Origin: Solihabitans fulvus
Lineage (GTDB): Bacteria > Actinomycetota > Actinomycetes > Mycobacteriales > Pseudonocardiaceae
Reading direction: 5' to 3'
DNA: 64,000 nt
Assembly: GCF_008386585.1 (NCBI RefSeq)
Contig: NZ_VUOB01000006.1
Location: 1 to 64,000, forward strand
Shown here: positions 7,683-17,193 of the stretch, piece by piece
Position numbering within the stretch: position 1 is the first letter of the stretch
Layout of the letters: the number at the start of each line of letters is the position of its first letter
Position numbers and translations under genes: made by a program
Notes under the pieces: generated by a model
The model's database searches: none
What the model saw: the letters and a program-made list of their open reading frames with translations, nothing else
Told to the model about the DNA's origin: nothing

Positions 7683-8873
7683 ATGACCAACGTTGATTCC
7701 GTCCTCACCTCGAGCACAGCGCCCGAACGGGTGCCTCTCCGGAGCTGGCTCGCGGTGCTGGCCGTCGCGATCGGTACGTTCTCCGTGGTCACCGTCGAGA
7801 ACCTGCCCATGGGCCTGCTCACCGCCATCGGCGGCGGGCTGCGCGTCTCGGACGGGGACGTCGGCCTGATGGTGACCGTGTCCGGCCTGGTCGCCGCCGC
7901 CACCGCACCAGTGCTACCGGTCCTGATCAGGCGGCTGGACCGACGGATCGTCCTGCTTGGGCTGATCCTGCTGATGGTGCTCGCCAACGTGGTCTCCGCG
8001 CTGGCGCCAAACTACGGCGTGCTGCTCGTCGCGCGGTTCTTCGTCGGCATCAGCATCGGCGGGTTCTGGTCGCTCGCGGCTGGGCTCGCGGTGCGCTTGG
8101 TGCCAGGCACGCACGTGCCGAGGGCGACGTCGCTGATCTTCTTGGGGGCGATGGCGGCAAACGTGCTCGGCGTCCCCGCCGGGGCCTTGATCGGTAGCCT
8201 CAGCAACTGGCGAATCGCGTTCGTGGCCGTGGCCGGCGTGGGTGTGCTGTTGGCGATCGCGTTGCTCGCACTGCTACCGCGGATGCCCTCCGGCGAGCTG
8301 GTCCGGTTGCGGACACTCGCGCGGCAACTGCGCACCCCCGCAGTCCGGGTCGGCGCGATCGCGACCTTCCTGCTGGTCAGCGGTCACTACGCCGCGTTCA
8401 CATTCGTCAGTCCGATTCTTCAGGACATCTCGGGGATCGGTGTGAAGGCGATCGGGCCGCTGCTGGTCGCCTACGGCGTCGCGGGCATCGTGGGCAACAC
8501 GATCGCGGGGTCCATTGCGGGACGTGATGTCCGCGCGACGATCATCGTCGTCAGCATCGTGCTGGCTGCCTGCCTCGCGGTGTTCCCGGTCCTGGGCCAC
8601 AGCCCGGTCAGCGGCACGGCGCTGCTGATCCTGTGGGGCCTGGCTTTCGGCGGCCTGCCAGTGAGTGTGCAGACGTGGATCATCAAGGCGGCGCCGAACG
8701 CGACCGAGGCCGCGACTGGCCTGAACACCTGCATGTTCAACCTGGCCATCGCACTGGGCGCGTTGTTCGGCAGCTTGGCCGTGAGGTCGGTCGCCGTCAC
8801 CGGTGTGCTGTGGATCGCGGCGGGGCTGGTGATTCTCACGTCCATCGCGGTATGGAGCACGCGCCGCGTCTGA
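7683..8873 (+). CDS. MFS transporter, DHA1 type
   Basis: 396 residues with about twelve hydrophobic segments. N-terminal [22 protein letters not shown] matches the first helix of sugar/drug efflux proteins (AraJ/Cmx group), and [15 protein letters not shown] resembles the cytoplasmic loop 2-3 signature. The last gene of the AraC-linked run, 204 bp after the hydrolase. Export of a small molecule or antibiotic is likely; substrate unknown. ATG at 7683 with GGAG 11 bp upstream. Confidence 0.85.
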   Translation: MTNVDSVLTSSTAPERVPLRSWLAVLAVAIGTFSVVTVENLPMGLLTAIGGGLRVSDGDVGLMVTVSGLVAAATAPVLPVLIRRLDRRIVLLGLILLMVLANVVSALAPNYGVLLVARFFVGISIGGFWSLAAGLAVRLVPGTHVPRATSLIFLGAMAANVLGVPAGALIGSLSNWRIAFVAVAGVGVLLAIALLALLPRMPSGELVRLRTLARQLRTPAVRVGAIATFLLVSGHYAAFTFVSPILQDISGIGVKAIGPLLVAYGVAGIVGNTIAGSIAGRDVRATIIVVSIVLAACLAVFPVLGHSPVSGTALLILWGLAFGGLPVSVQTWIIKAAPNATEAATGLNTCMFNLAIALGALFGSLAVRSVAVTGVLWIAAGLVILTSIAVWSTRRV

Positions 8874-8880
8874 CGGCCAG

Positions 8881-9033
8881 CTTCGGACGGGGAACGGGCC
8901 GCGGGCGATGGCCACTTGGCGCAACCTCGCCATCGGTGCCCTGCGCATCACCGGTGTCACCAACATCGCGGCCGTGCTTCGTCGCAACACCCGCGACCCG
9001 CACCTACCCCTTACTCTCTTCGGCCTCACATGA
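8881..9033 (+). pseudogene. ISAs1-family transposase 3' remnant
   Basis: The frame reads [20 protein letters not shown], then [16 protein letters not shown], ending LFGLT at 9031-9033. This matches the usual C terminus of ISAs1-type transposases (RxGxAPRxMAxLRNLAIxxLR...GxTNIAxALRxxARD). Only about 50 residues are left. It lies just left of the insertion sequence at 9130, showing that this spot has taken more than one insertion. Confidence 0.62.
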
Positions 9034-9129
9034 TCACAAAGAGGACGTCCCGAGACTTCGCCGACGCCCTGGGGCCGCGCCGTACGGGACCGCGTCAGGA
9101 GCCCCGGCGGCGCGACCACGCGAACCTAG

Positions 9130-10765
9130 CTACTTCGACCTGAAAAAGCCCGGCGGCTGAGGGGCAGCCGGGGCGGTGTCGCCGAGGGTTGTGTTGATCT
9201 TCGGCGGTGCCGTGGTCAGGCGGCCAGGGCGCTGATCTTGACGAGGTTGTGGGCCAGGACGCCAAGTCCGGTCCAGATTCGGGCTCCTTCGATGCCGCCC
9301 ATCCGAGCTACGGTCCCAGCCGTGTCCGCGTTTGATAGCGCTGATCCGGCCTTCGCTCCCGGTACGCCATTTCACGGTGCGCCTGAACGCCCGGCGGTGC
9401 TCCTCGGCTCGCCGGGCCTTGCCAGGCCGACCTTTGCGTGGGATCACGACCGTGCGCACACCCAGGTCGTGCAGCCTGTCCTCAACGCTCTTCTCGCCGT
9501 AACCGCGATCGGCGGTGACCGTACGCGGTGGGCGGCCAGTGCGGTTGATGACCCGCTGGACGGCGGGAGCGAGCCGGGGCGCGTCCGTGGGGTTGCCCGG
9601 CTCGACCGTGTGGTCCACCACGATGCCCTCGTCGTTGTCCACGATCTGTGCCTTGTAGCCGAACTCGACCGGTTTGCCGAGGCGGCCCTTGGCGATCGGC
9701 CAGGCATCCGCATCGTGCAGACTGACTCGCCGCGTGGCCCCGTCCGGAGTGATGCCGGCGAGCCGTTGCCGGGTCTGGGCGGCGATCCGGCGGGTGGCGT
9801 CGAGCAGTTCGGTGAGGTCGTTCACCGCTTGGATCAGGCGGCCACGCCGCCGGCCCGCCGCCGGGTCGTGCCCGCCGTCGGCGCGAAGCCGGGCGGCCCT
9901 CGCCCGTGCCCGGCGCACCGCCCGTGCGGCGTTGACCAGCAGCCGCCGCGCCTGCGTGGCCGCGACCTCGGCCAGGTCCGCCAGCTCGCCGGTCACCCGC
10001 CCGACTACCGCCCGCGCCTCATCCCGGCCCGCCGCGGCCCGCAACCTCAGCGTCGAGGCGATCGCGTGCGCCCGCCGGCCGGCCGCACGGGACCGGTCCC
10101 GGACGCGGGTGCGGGTGCGGGTCGCGCCACCGGCGGCCTGGATCCGCCGGCCGGTCGTCGCGAGCCGCCGCACCGCCTTGGCCAGCAGACCCGTGTCGGT
10201 CGGGTACGACACGTTCGCCGGGACCACCGTCGTGTCCGCCCGCAGCCGCGTCGTGCGTAGCAGCTTCGCCTCCACGGCCTTGGCCAGCAGCGCCTCGTTC
10301 AACCCCGCCACCGCCGTCGCGCCGCAGCGGGTGGTCAGCTTCATCAGCGTGGTCGGATGCGGCGCCGATCCGTCCAGCCCGATCCGGCAGAACCGCCGCC
10401 ACGAGATCGAGTCCGCCACCTCCCGGCATAGCGACTCGTATCCCAGCCGGTACCGGACCTTGAGGAACATCATCCGTAGGTAGGTCTCGATCGGCGTCGA
10501 CGGCCGACCGATCCGCGGATCGAACAACGGCACGAACGGCACGAAGAACGCCGGATCGTCCAGCAGCGCGTCCACACGGCCCAGCTCGGCTGGCAACACG
10601 AGTAACTCCGCAGGACGCACCGCATCCCACAACGACGTCTGAACAGCTACAGTGCGGAACACGGTGGCCTCGATCCCTTCTAGCCCAAGGGGTCGAGGCC
10701 ACCGTCCCGCTCACCAACCGCCACCACACGGAACGCCACGCGGCGACTTTTTCAGGTCGAAGTAG
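9130..10765 (-). mobile_element. Insertion sequence, IS1182-like, with terminal inverted repeats
   Basis: Left end CTACTTCGACCTGAAAAAG starts at 9130 and its perfect reverse complement ends at 10765. Both ends are bordered by CTAG (9126-9129 and 10766-10769), a plausible 4-bp target duplication. The single gene inside is a transposase on the minus strand with a frameshift near its end. Length is about 1.64 kb, normal for such elements. It separates an ISAs1 remnant on the left from the epoxide hydrolase gene on the right. Confidence 0.85.
9216..10662 (-). pseudogene. IS1182-like transposase, frameshifted near C terminus
   Basis: From GTG 10662 the protein has the DUF772-type N-terminal domain (PIETYLRMMFLKVRYRLGYE ... 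DSISWRRFCRIGLDG), an Arg-rich central region, and DDE-type core stretches (LRADTTVVPANVSYPTDTG; TADRGYGEKSVEDRL; EGRISAIKRGHGWDR). After WDRS the reading frame shifts. In the neighbouring frame the expected end MGGIEGARIWTGLGVLAHNL...ISALAA follows, with a stop at 9216-9218. One extra base near 9307 explains the shift. The unshifted frame instead runs through the terminal repeat to about 9130. Mutation is more likely than programmed frameshifting at this late position. Confidence 0.8.
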
Positions 10766-10793
10766 CTAGACAGACTGGACGAACGGCGGAAAG

Positions 10794-11876
10794 TCAGTAC
10801 AGGTCTCGGAAGAAAGTCCGGACGTCGGCGGCGAAGAGTTCGGGTACCTCCATCGCCGCGAAGTGGCCGCCGCGATCGAACTCGGACCAGTGGGTAACCG
10901 TGTACGCCCGTTCGGCGAACGGGCGCACGGACAGTGTGATGTCGTGCGCGAACACGGCCACACCAACCGGCGGCGGGCAGGGCAGCGGCCCGCCGAAGCC
11001 GCTCTCGCGGGTGAGACGCGCCGAGGAGCCCGCAGTGCCAGTCAGCCAGTAGAGCATGACGTTGGTGAGTATGCGGTCGATCACGACCTCGGACTGCGGG
11101 TCGGTCCATTCGGTGAACTTCTCGGCGATCCAGGCCAACTGCCCGACCGGCGAGTCGGTCAGCGCGTAGGCCAGAGTCTGCGGCCGGGTGCCCTGCAACA
11201 CCATGTATCCCGGGCGCTGGGCCGCGAACTGCTTGATCCGCGCGACCCTGGCCAGGTCGTGTTCGGACAGTCCTTCCTCGCCGCCAGGAGGCGGGGGAGT
11301 GGGCAGGTAGTTGAGGTGCACGCCGACGACGCGGTCGGGGGCGGCGGCGCCCAGCGCGCGTGCGATCGCCGACCCCCAGTCGCCGCCCTGGGCGCCGTAA
11401 CGGTCGTAGCCGAGCCGGTCCATCAGCTCGGCCCAGGCACGGGCGACGCGGCGCAGGTCCCAGCCGCGATCGCTGGTGGGGCCCGAGAAGCCGAATCCGG
11501 GAATGGACGGGATCACGAGGTGGAAGTCCTCGGACAGCGGGCCGATCACGTCGAGGAACTCCACGATAGAGCCTGGCCAGCCGTGGGTGAGGACGAGCGG
11601 CAGCGCGTCCGGCTTTCTGGACCGAACGTGCAGGAAGTGGATGTTCTGGCCGTCGATCTCGGTGGTGAACTGGGGAAGCTCGTTGAGGGCCGCTTCGTGC
11701 TTGCGCCAGTCGTACGCCGTGCGCCAGTACTCGGCTAACTCCTTCACCCGGTCCAGCGGGATGCCGTAGTCCCAGCCGGCTTCGGACAGCTCATCGGGCC
11801 AGCGGGTACGGGCCAGCCGGTCGGCGAGGTCGTCCAGGTCGAGCTGGGGGATGTCGATGCGGAAGGGCTTGATCAC
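10794..11876 (-). CDS. Epoxide hydrolase (EHN domain plus alpha/beta hydrolase)
   Basis: Opens epoxides to diols. Start chosen at GTG 11876 ([14 protein letters not shown], the family's usual opening) behind GGAG; a start at 11918 would add 14 residues. Residues 1-105 form the EHN N-terminal domain ([10 protein letters not shown] ... [11 protein letters not shown]). The hydrolase core has oxyanion motif HGWPGS, nucleophile Asp in [12 protein letters not shown], a tyrosine in the cap (NVMLYWLTG) and the base His in [14 protein letters not shown]. About 360 residues, normal size. It follows two MarR-type genes on the same strand with a 61-bp gap, suggesting control by the intact MarR. Confidence 0.9.
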   Translation of the reverse strand: MIKPFRIDIPQLDLDDLADRLARTRWPDELSEAGWDYGIPLDRVKELAEYWRTAYDWRKHEAALNELPQFTTEIDGQNIHFLHVRSRKPDALPLVLTHGWPGSIVEFLDVIGPLSEDFHLVIPSIPGFGFSGPTSDRGWDLRRVARAWAELMDRLGYDRYGAQGGDWGSAIARALGAAAPDRVVGVHLNYLPTPPPPGGEEGLSEHDLARVARIKQFAAQRPGYMVLQGTRPQTLAYALTDSPVGQLAWIAEKFTEWTDPQSEVVIDRILTNVMLYWLTGTAGSSARLTRESGFGGPLPCPPPVGVAVFAHDITLSVRPFAERAYTVTHWSEFDRGGHFAAMEVPELFAADVRTFFRDLY

Positions 11877-11937
11877 GATCGTCTCCTGGTGTTCCTGGGT
11901 GGAAAGTGCCTGCGGCACAGGGAATCCGGGACACCCG

Positions 11938-12369
11938 TCACGCGGCGGCCTCGGCGTTGAGGCGTGCGGTGATGAGGGTCAGGACGCGGCCTGCGGCGGC
12001 GAGGTCCTCGGCCGGGATGTCGCGGTAGACCCGGGCCATGACCTCGTCGATGGAGGCGCGGATCTCCCGGTACCGAGCCTGGCCAGCGTCGGTGAGCTCG
12101 ACGGTGGCGGGCTGAGCTTCCAGCAGCGCCGAGTCGATCAGGCCTGTGATCGCCTGCAGTGCCGCCGAGTCGTCGATCTTCAGCGCGCCGGTCAGCCGGC
12201 CGACGAGCAGTTCACGCTCGACAGTCCCGCCGTTGGCCGCGGTGAGGTTGAGCGTCACCCACTGGTGGAACGTGAGGCCGGTGGGAGCCAGGACGCGGGC
12301 CATGAGCGGCTTGTGGGCGTTCTCGGCCTGGCCGATGATCTGGGGGTTGACGGTCGGCGTGGTTGTCAT
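11938..12369 (-). CDS. MarR-family transcriptional regulator
   Basis: 143 residues with a winged helix: [18 protein letters not shown], then [20 protein letters not shown] and the wing [16 protein letters not shown]. Its ATG overlaps the stop of the upstream MarR remnant by four bases (ATGA at 12366-12369), so both were once one operon. It probably controls the epoxide hydrolase downstream. No sensing cysteine is present, so a ligand-binding mode is more likely than redox sensing. Confidence 0.82.
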   Translation of the reverse strand: MTTTPTVNPQIIGQAENAHKPLMARVLAPTGLTFHQWVTLNLTAANGGTVERELLVGRLTGALKIDDSAALQAITGLIDSALLEAQPATVELTDAGQARYREIRASIDEVMARVYRDIPAEDLAAAGRVLTLITARLNAEAAA

Positions 12370-12747
12370 GACTGCTCCTTGTTCCGGGATTCGAGTGGTG
12401 CGTCGAGCAGGGCCGTCAGATCGCGGACGAGCGCCCGGGCGCGCCGGCCGTCCAGGCCGCCCAAGAGCTCCAGGAGCCGATCGGCGAGTTGTTGGACGAC
12501 CGGGATCGCGCGGCTGGTGACCTCGTGGCCCTGTTCGGTGAGCGACGGTTGGCCGCGCGGGTGTCGGTGGGATCCCGCAGGCGCCCGAAGAGGCTGGCGT
12601 CCTCCAGGGCGCGGGCGAGCTTCGAGACCTAGCGCGGTTCGAGGCCGGTGTGGTCGGCGAGTTGGCGTTGGCTGGGCCACTGACAGGACCGCGGCATGCC
12701 CAGCAGCGACGACAGCAGCGAGCACTGCGCGTGGGTCAGGCAACATG
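12366..12747 (-). pseudogene. MarR-family regulator, inactivated by stop and frameshift
   Basis: Translation gives LTHAQCSLLSSLLGMP, then SQRQLADHTGLEPR, a TAG stop, and VSKLARALEDASLFGRLRDP. After DPTDTR the frame shifts to GQPSLTEQGHEVTSRAIPVV and runs to the stop at 12366. The TAG falls in the recognition-helix region (about 12628-12630) and one base change is needed to restore the frame near 12557. The start is not clear. It is a paralogue of the intact MarR that follows it. Confidence 0.75.
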
Positions 12748-12816
12748 GAGGATCTTGCGGGTCGGAGTGATTGCAGCCAACGGGCTGAGCGCTCCTGGCG
12801 GTGTCCGGTCAGCCGA

Positions 12817-14379
12817 TCAGGAGGGCCGACCGACGATCTGCACTGTCGTTTGCAGGGGTGCGCCGAACCAGCCAGAGAGCGCTTCTCGCAGCGCGGGGGC
12901 GGTGGTGTCGGCGGGTTCGTTGATGGTCGCGGCCCAGGCGATGTGGGCGTCCGGGCGGATCAGGAGGGCGTCGGCTGGTCGATGATCGGTTTTGGCGGTG
13001 TGGATGTCGACGCGATGCTGCCAGTCTCGGGCGATCTCGCGAAGTTCCGTGCGGTCGGCGAGGTCGAGGAGGACGGGCCGTGCGGTGTGCATGAGTTCCG
13101 CGACAGTGGTGGTGCCCTGGTCGGTGTGCAGGGTGAGGTCGGGTGCGAAGGTACCGGTCATGGCGTGCTGGTCGGCGCCGGGTGTCGGGTAGCGGATGTC
13201 GGTGCCGGCGACAAGGGCTCCTATGCGGCGCAATGGCTGCTCGTCGGCGAGCAGTTCCCGGAAGACTTCCCGAAGCGCTTCGGCGGCTGGGTCGTGTCCG
13301 CGCCTCAGCGCCACCTGGGCCCGGGTCTGTAGCAGCACACGTGCGCCGGCGAAATGGCGTTCGTCGTGATAGGTGTCCAGCAGGCCGTCCGGCGCCCAGC
13401 CGCGGATGTCGGCGGCCAGCTTCCAGGCAAGGTTGACTGTGTCGAGCATGCCGGCGTTGAGTGCCACACCCGTGGCGGGGAACAGATGGGCCGCATCGCC
13501 GGCCAGCAGGACCCGCCCGTCGCGGTACCGTTCGGCCTGCCGGGCCTGAAAGGTGAAGCGCGACAGCCGATTCGGCTCTCCCAGAGGGAGGTCCGCGCCG
13601 AGCACCCGACGGATGCTGTCCTGGAGTTCGGTGAGGGTCATCGGCGCGTCATCGTCGTATTCGGCGGACTCGTCTTCGGTGGTGGAGACAAACAGATCGT
13701 CGCGGGTGAGCGACCCGACCCCGAGCACACCGCGGTCCGTTCGCGTGAAACCCGCACGGAGCCGACCCAGGCCGGGAACCTCGTAGTCACCGTTGTCGAG
13801 CAGCGTCACCGAATCGGGCATGGCGACCTGACCGAGCCGGTTAACCTCTGGATATCTGATGCCGGGAAACGGGATGCCGACCATGTCGCGGATCCGGCTG
13901 CGCGCGCCGTCGCAGCCCACCAGGTATCGGGCGGTCACCCGGTACGGCCCGTCCGGGCCGCGCACCTCCACGGTCACCGCGACGTCGTCCCGGCTCAGCC
14001 CGACCACCTCATGTCCTCGGCGGATGTCGACGCCGAGTTCGCCGGCGCGTTCGTCGAGCAGGCGCTCAAGTCGCGGTTGTGGGACCTGTAGCGCATGCAG
14101 CGGAGGATCTACCAGGTGCGAGAAGTCCAGATGCACACCGCCGAACGGGAATCGGGGAGCCGGGCTGGGGTCGGTGCTGGCCGCGGTGAATCGTTCCAGC
14201 AGCCCTCGGTAGCGCAGCAGTTGCAGGATCTGCCCGCCGAGACCGTTGGCCTTCGGGGTGTCTCGGGGCCGCGGCTGCCGCTCCAGCACCAGCGGTCGCA
14301 CTCCGGCCAGGCGCAGCTCACCGGCCAACATCAGGCCGGTCGGGCCTGCGCCCACGATGATCACGTCGGCGTCCATCAC
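12817..14379 (-). CDS. FAD-dependent aromatic monooxygenase (PHBH class)
   Basis: 520-residue class A flavoprotein hydroxylase. N-terminal DVIIVGAGPTGLMLAGEL is the dinucleotide-binding motif; VGCDGARS is the DG motif; GRVLLAGDAAHLFPATGVAL is the second FAD motif. The C-terminal 110 residues resemble the thioredoxin-like domain seen in phenol and polyketide hydroxylases and in Rox-type enzymes. It uses NADPH and O2 to hydroxylate an aromatic substrate. A GTG-ATG doublet opens the frame; ATG at 14376 is the likelier start. Substrate unknown; an antibiotic-modifying role (as in rifampicin monooxygenase) is possible but unproven. Confidence 0.88.
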   Translation of the reverse strand: MMDADVIIVGAGPTGLMLAGELRLAGVRPLVLERQPRPRDTPKANGLGGQILQLLRYRGLLERFTAASTDPSPAPRFPFGGVHLDFSHLVDPPLHALQVPQPRLERLLDERAGELGVDIRRGHEVVGLSRDDVAVTVEVRGPDGPYRVTARYLVGCDGARSRIRDMVGIPFPGIRYPEVNRLGQVAMPDSVTLLDNGDYEVPGLGRLRAGFTRTDRGVLGVGSLTRDDLFVSTTEDESAEYDDDAPMTLTELQDSIRRVLGADLPLGEPNRLSRFTFQARQAERYRDGRVLLAGDAAHLFPATGVALNAGMLDTVNLAWKLAADIRGWAPDGLLDTYHDERHFAGARVLLQTRAQVALRRGHDPAAEALREVFRELLADEQPLRRIGALVAGTDIRYPTPGADQHAMTGTFAPDLTLHTDQGTTTVAELMHTARPVLLDLADRTELREIARDWQHRVDIHTAKTDHRPADALLIRPDAHIAWAATINEPADTTAPALREALSGWFGAPLQTTVQIVGRPS

Positions 14380-14848
14380 TGGCCACTCCCCGCGCAGTCC
14401 TTCGTCGCGTCTCCGCGCGACCAGGTCGTCGACAACAACACACGCACTTCGCTACTCCTATTTCCGCAGGTTCTGGCCTCGGCGGGCGATTCTGCGGCAC
14501 GACCCTGGTCTTGCCACAAGCCCCCCGGTGCGCTATAAGTTGAGAAGGGAAGAGGAGTGGGTACGCACCTTCCCTTCACCGTCCACTGTGGACTGGCAAT
14601 CTCCTCGAGAAGCGGCGGTGGGCCGCGTACGCCGACACAGTCGGCTCGGGAGGATCTCCCACGGGCCTTGCGGACGCAGCCGCGTGGAACGAGAAGTTCC
14701 TTACCCTCATCAGCAAGGCCGGCTCGAACGTCGTCGACGGCGCGGCCACCTCTCAGAGCGTTCGTCGCCGCGCCGCACCGAGAGAGGGCGACGTCGGCGC
14801 GGCAGGCCTCGATGATGTCCGCGGGTTACGTGCCGGCGTCCGGACCGG
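14380..14848. other. Intergenic stretch with an unassigned coding-like remnant
   Basis: 469 bp between the monooxygenase start and the hemerythrin stop. On the plus strand, from about 14615 to 14775, the sequence has codon-like structure and reads WAAYADTVGSGG, then ADAAAWNEKFLTLISKAG and SNVVDGAATSQSV. There is no credible start and no family is recognised. It may be the remains of a small protein cut by deletion. Confidence 0.35.
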
Positions 14849-15490
14849 TCAGGCGGCGGTGCCGGGGCTCCAGCGGTTCAGGGCGGTGTACGCCGGGAGC
14901 CAGGCTGCGGCGTAGGCGCCGCGTGCGGGTTCGGGCAGCGGGGCAAGCATCACCTGCGTGGTCTGCTCGTCGGCGCCGTCAAGCAGCCACGGCAGCAGTC
15001 GCGGCGCGTCCAGACCGATGCGCTGGGCGTGGACCTGGCCGAAATGCCCCCACTGCTCAGCGGTGACCGCCTGCGCGATGAGCGGCAGCACGGCGTCCTC
15101 CTCATGCTTGAGGTGCCCGGCAAGGCCCGTGGCCAGCGAGTCGGTCAGGTCACCGAGGCGCGCCGGGTCGGGGTCGGGGTCGGTCAGCGCAGCGTCGATG
15201 GCCTCGATGACCGGGTCCAGGGCGGCGTGCTCGGCTTCCACGGCCTCCAGCAGCGCCAGCTCGGCGGGTTGACCCGCGAGGTTTTCGCGCAACACCGGCC
15301 ACAGGGCGTCGTCTTCGGCGCTGTGGTGGATGTGCAGGGCGGTCTTGAAAAGCTGCCAGCCGGCGGCGGTGGCCAGTACCTGCCGGGCGTCGACGTCGGC
15401 GGCGGCGGTGATCCGGTTCAGGTGGGCCAGTTCGCGGCGCAGGGCGTCGTGCATCGCGTACATGGCGGTCAGGTCGATGGTGTCGGTCAT
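14849..15490 (-). CDS. Hemerythrin-like HHE domain protein
   Basis: 213-residue helical protein with the HHE cation-binding pattern: MHDALRRELAHL, then ALHIHHSAEDDALWPVL, AVEAEHAALDPVI and GHLKHEEDAVLPLI. These His/Glu positions form a di-iron site in hemerythrins. Proteins of this type handle O2, NO or iron under oxidative stress. Its start lies 12 bp after the stop of a broken AhpD-like gene, so the two once formed an oxidative-stress operon divergent from the LysR gene at 16008. Confidence 0.85.
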   Translation of the reverse strand: MTDTIDLTAMYAMHDALRRELAHLNRITAAADVDARQVLATAAGWQLFKTALHIHHSAEDDALWPVLRENLAGQPAELALLEAVEAEHAALDPVIEAIDAALTDPDPDPARLGDLTDSLATGLAGHLKHEEDAVLPLIAQAVTAEQWGHFGQVHAQRIGLDAPRLLPWLLDGADEQTTQVMLAPLPEPARGAYAAAWLPAYTALNRWSPGTAA

Positions 15491-15502
15491 GGATGACTTT
15501 CC

Positions 15503-15900
15503 TCAGCTCCAGGTGGTGCCGACCGGCTCGTGCACGACGACGTTGAGGCGGTTGAACATGTTGGTGACGCCGATCAGCAGGATCAGCGCGGACAGTTGCT
15601 GCTCGTCGTTATGCGCGCGCAGCCGGTCCCACAGCTCGTCCCCCACGGCGTCGGCGGAGCGGTCGGCCAGCCGCGTGGACTTCTCGGCCAGCTCCAAGGC
15701 GGCGCGTTCGGCGTCGGCGTAGAACGCGGCTTCGCGCCAGGCGACGACCGCGGCGATCAGCTCGGTGCTCTCGCCGGCCTTGACCTGCGCAGCGCGACGA
15801 TCGCCTGCAACTCATGGGAGACGCCGCCGGCGTTGACGGCCTGAAGATGGCGCCGATGCCCTTCATGGCGTCGGGGAGGGACGAACGCGGGATTCTTCAT
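15503..15900 (-). pseudogene. AhpD-like carboxymuconolactone decarboxylase family, broken
   Basis: The ATG at 15900 opens MKNPAFVPP, the usual start of this family. Two compensating frameshifts follow (the PDAMKGIGAIF segment lies in another frame, then AVNAGGVSHELQAIVALR). After VALR a deletion removes the NGCGxCL segment with the catalytic CxxC cysteines. The C-terminal part is intact: TELIAAVVAWREAAFYADAE to NMFNRLNVVVHEPVGTTWS. The product cannot act as a peroxidase or reductase. Confidence 0.78.
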
Positions 15901-15966
15901 GCGTGGTTCCATGCCACAAGCATTTGCGCCCCGAACTTCCTGATCAACGTAGACTTCGGACGCGAT

Positions 15967-15986
15967 CGATAACTCGGTGGTTATCG
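15967..15986. promoter_or_regulatory. Candidate LysR operator
   Basis: CGATAAC-TCGGTG-GTTATCG is a perfect 7-bp inverted repeat, 21 bp before the LysR start and 66 bp before the divergent AhpD remnant. It fits the divergent arrangement typical of LysR control. Confidence 0.65.
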
Positions 15987-16007
15987 TCCCAGCGCGGAGG
16001 GGTGCCG

Positions 16008-16895
16008 GTGGAGCTGCGGGACATCGAGATCTTCTTGGTGCTGGCCGAGGAGCTGCACTTCGGCCGCGCCGCCGAGCGGCTGCACGTCTCCCAGGCCAGG
16101 GTCAGCCAGGCCATCAAGGCCCAGGAACGGCGGATCGGCGCGCCTCTGTTCGACCGCACCAGCCGCAGCGTGCGCCTGACCGAGGTGGGGCGGCAGTTGC
16201 GCGATGACCTGCGACCGGTCTACACGGGCCTGCACGAGTCGATGGAGCGCGCCCGGATGGCCGCCCGCGGCGTCACCGCCCGACTGCGCGTGGGGATGAT
16301 GCCGTTCAACATCAGCCACCTGCACCACTACTGGAAGGCGTTCCGCGCCCGGCACCCGCAGTGGGAGCTCCAGATCCGTCTCGCGCATTTCACCGAGCCG
16401 TTCGGCCAGCTCCGCAACGGGGAGTTCGATGCCTTCGTCGCCTGGCTGCCCGTGGAGGAGCCAGACCTGACCGTCGGCCCGATCCTGTTCACCGATCCCC
16501 GGATCCTGGCCGTCGCCGAGGACCATGCCCTGGCTTCCAGCACCAGTGCTTCGCTGGAGATGCTCGCGGACTTCTCCACCGGCTCGGCGGAGCTCAAGCT
16601 GGACTACTGGGAGGACAGCTATCTGCCGTTCCACACGCGCCGGGGGCGGACGATCGAGCGGGTCCACCACGCTGTGTACGCCGACGACCTGATCACGGTC
16701 GTCGGCATGGGTGAGATCGTCATGCCCTTCCCCAGCCACGTCACCGAGTACTGGGGCACGCCCGGCATCCGCTGGCTGCCGCTCCCCGATATGCCGGCTC
16801 TGAGCTACGTCCTGATCTGGCGCACCGAGGCCGAGAATGACCTCATCCGCGCGCTCGCGGCCACCATCCGAGACGTCGGCCCGATCACCTTCTAA
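16008..16895 (+). CDS. LysR-family transcriptional regulator
   Basis: Start at GTG 16008 behind GGAGG (MELRDIEIFLVLAEELHFGR); the frame is open further upstream but that part reads through the operator. 295 residues. The N-terminal helix-turn-helix is RAAERLHVSQARVSQAIKAQ. The C-terminal part is the periplasmic-binding-like effector domain (RLRVGMMPFNISHLHHYWKA; GEIVMPFPSHVTEYW). It most likely controlled the divergent AhpD/hemerythrin operon. Confidence 0.85.
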   Translation: MELRDIEIFLVLAEELHFGRAAERLHVSQARVSQAIKAQERRIGAPLFDRTSRSVRLTEVGRQLRDDLRPVYTGLHESMERARMAARGVTARLRVGMMPFNISHLHHYWKAFRARHPQWELQIRLAHFTEPFGQLRNGEFDAFVAWLPVEEPDLTVGPILFTDPRILAVAEDHALASSTSASLEMLADFSTGSAELKLDYWEDSYLPFHTRRGRTIERVHHAVYADDLITVVGMGEIVMPFPSHVTEYWGTPGIRWLPLPDMPALSYVLIWRTEAENDLIRALAATIRDVGPITF

Positions 16896-17193
16896 CGGTC
16901 CGGCACGGGCGTCGCGTTCACGTCCCGGATCGCCGCAGCGGTCAACCGAGCGGACGTCGCCGCGATGTCGCGCGGCGGGTCCGACCGGCTGTTCTCCAGC
17001 CACCATGTGAGGGGCTGCGGATGCCGGCCTGGTGGATCAAGGAGCTGGTTGCGGCTGTGACTGATCACCCCGGCAAGCAACTCAACCTGGTTTGACGGTG
17101 GCGGCAACTCGAACCTAGCCGCTGAACGACATGGGCTCGCGCTCGTCAGTGACGAGTCACGACCCGCAGGTCAACGAGGCGCGATTGTGCTCG
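16896..17193. other. Non-coding gap with small palindrome
   Basis: About 300 bp without a supported gene. CTCGTCA-G-TGACGAG at 17142-17156 is a perfect inverted repeat. A 24-codon plus-strand frame from about 17020 (MPAWWIKELVAAVTDHPGKQ) ends in TGA near 17095; it is too short to call. Confidence 0.3.

Noticed and set aside
11851..13332. 493-codon plus-strand frame
   Set aside because: Antisense to the start of the epoxide hydrolase gene, both MarR genes and the monooxygenase end; no domain character.
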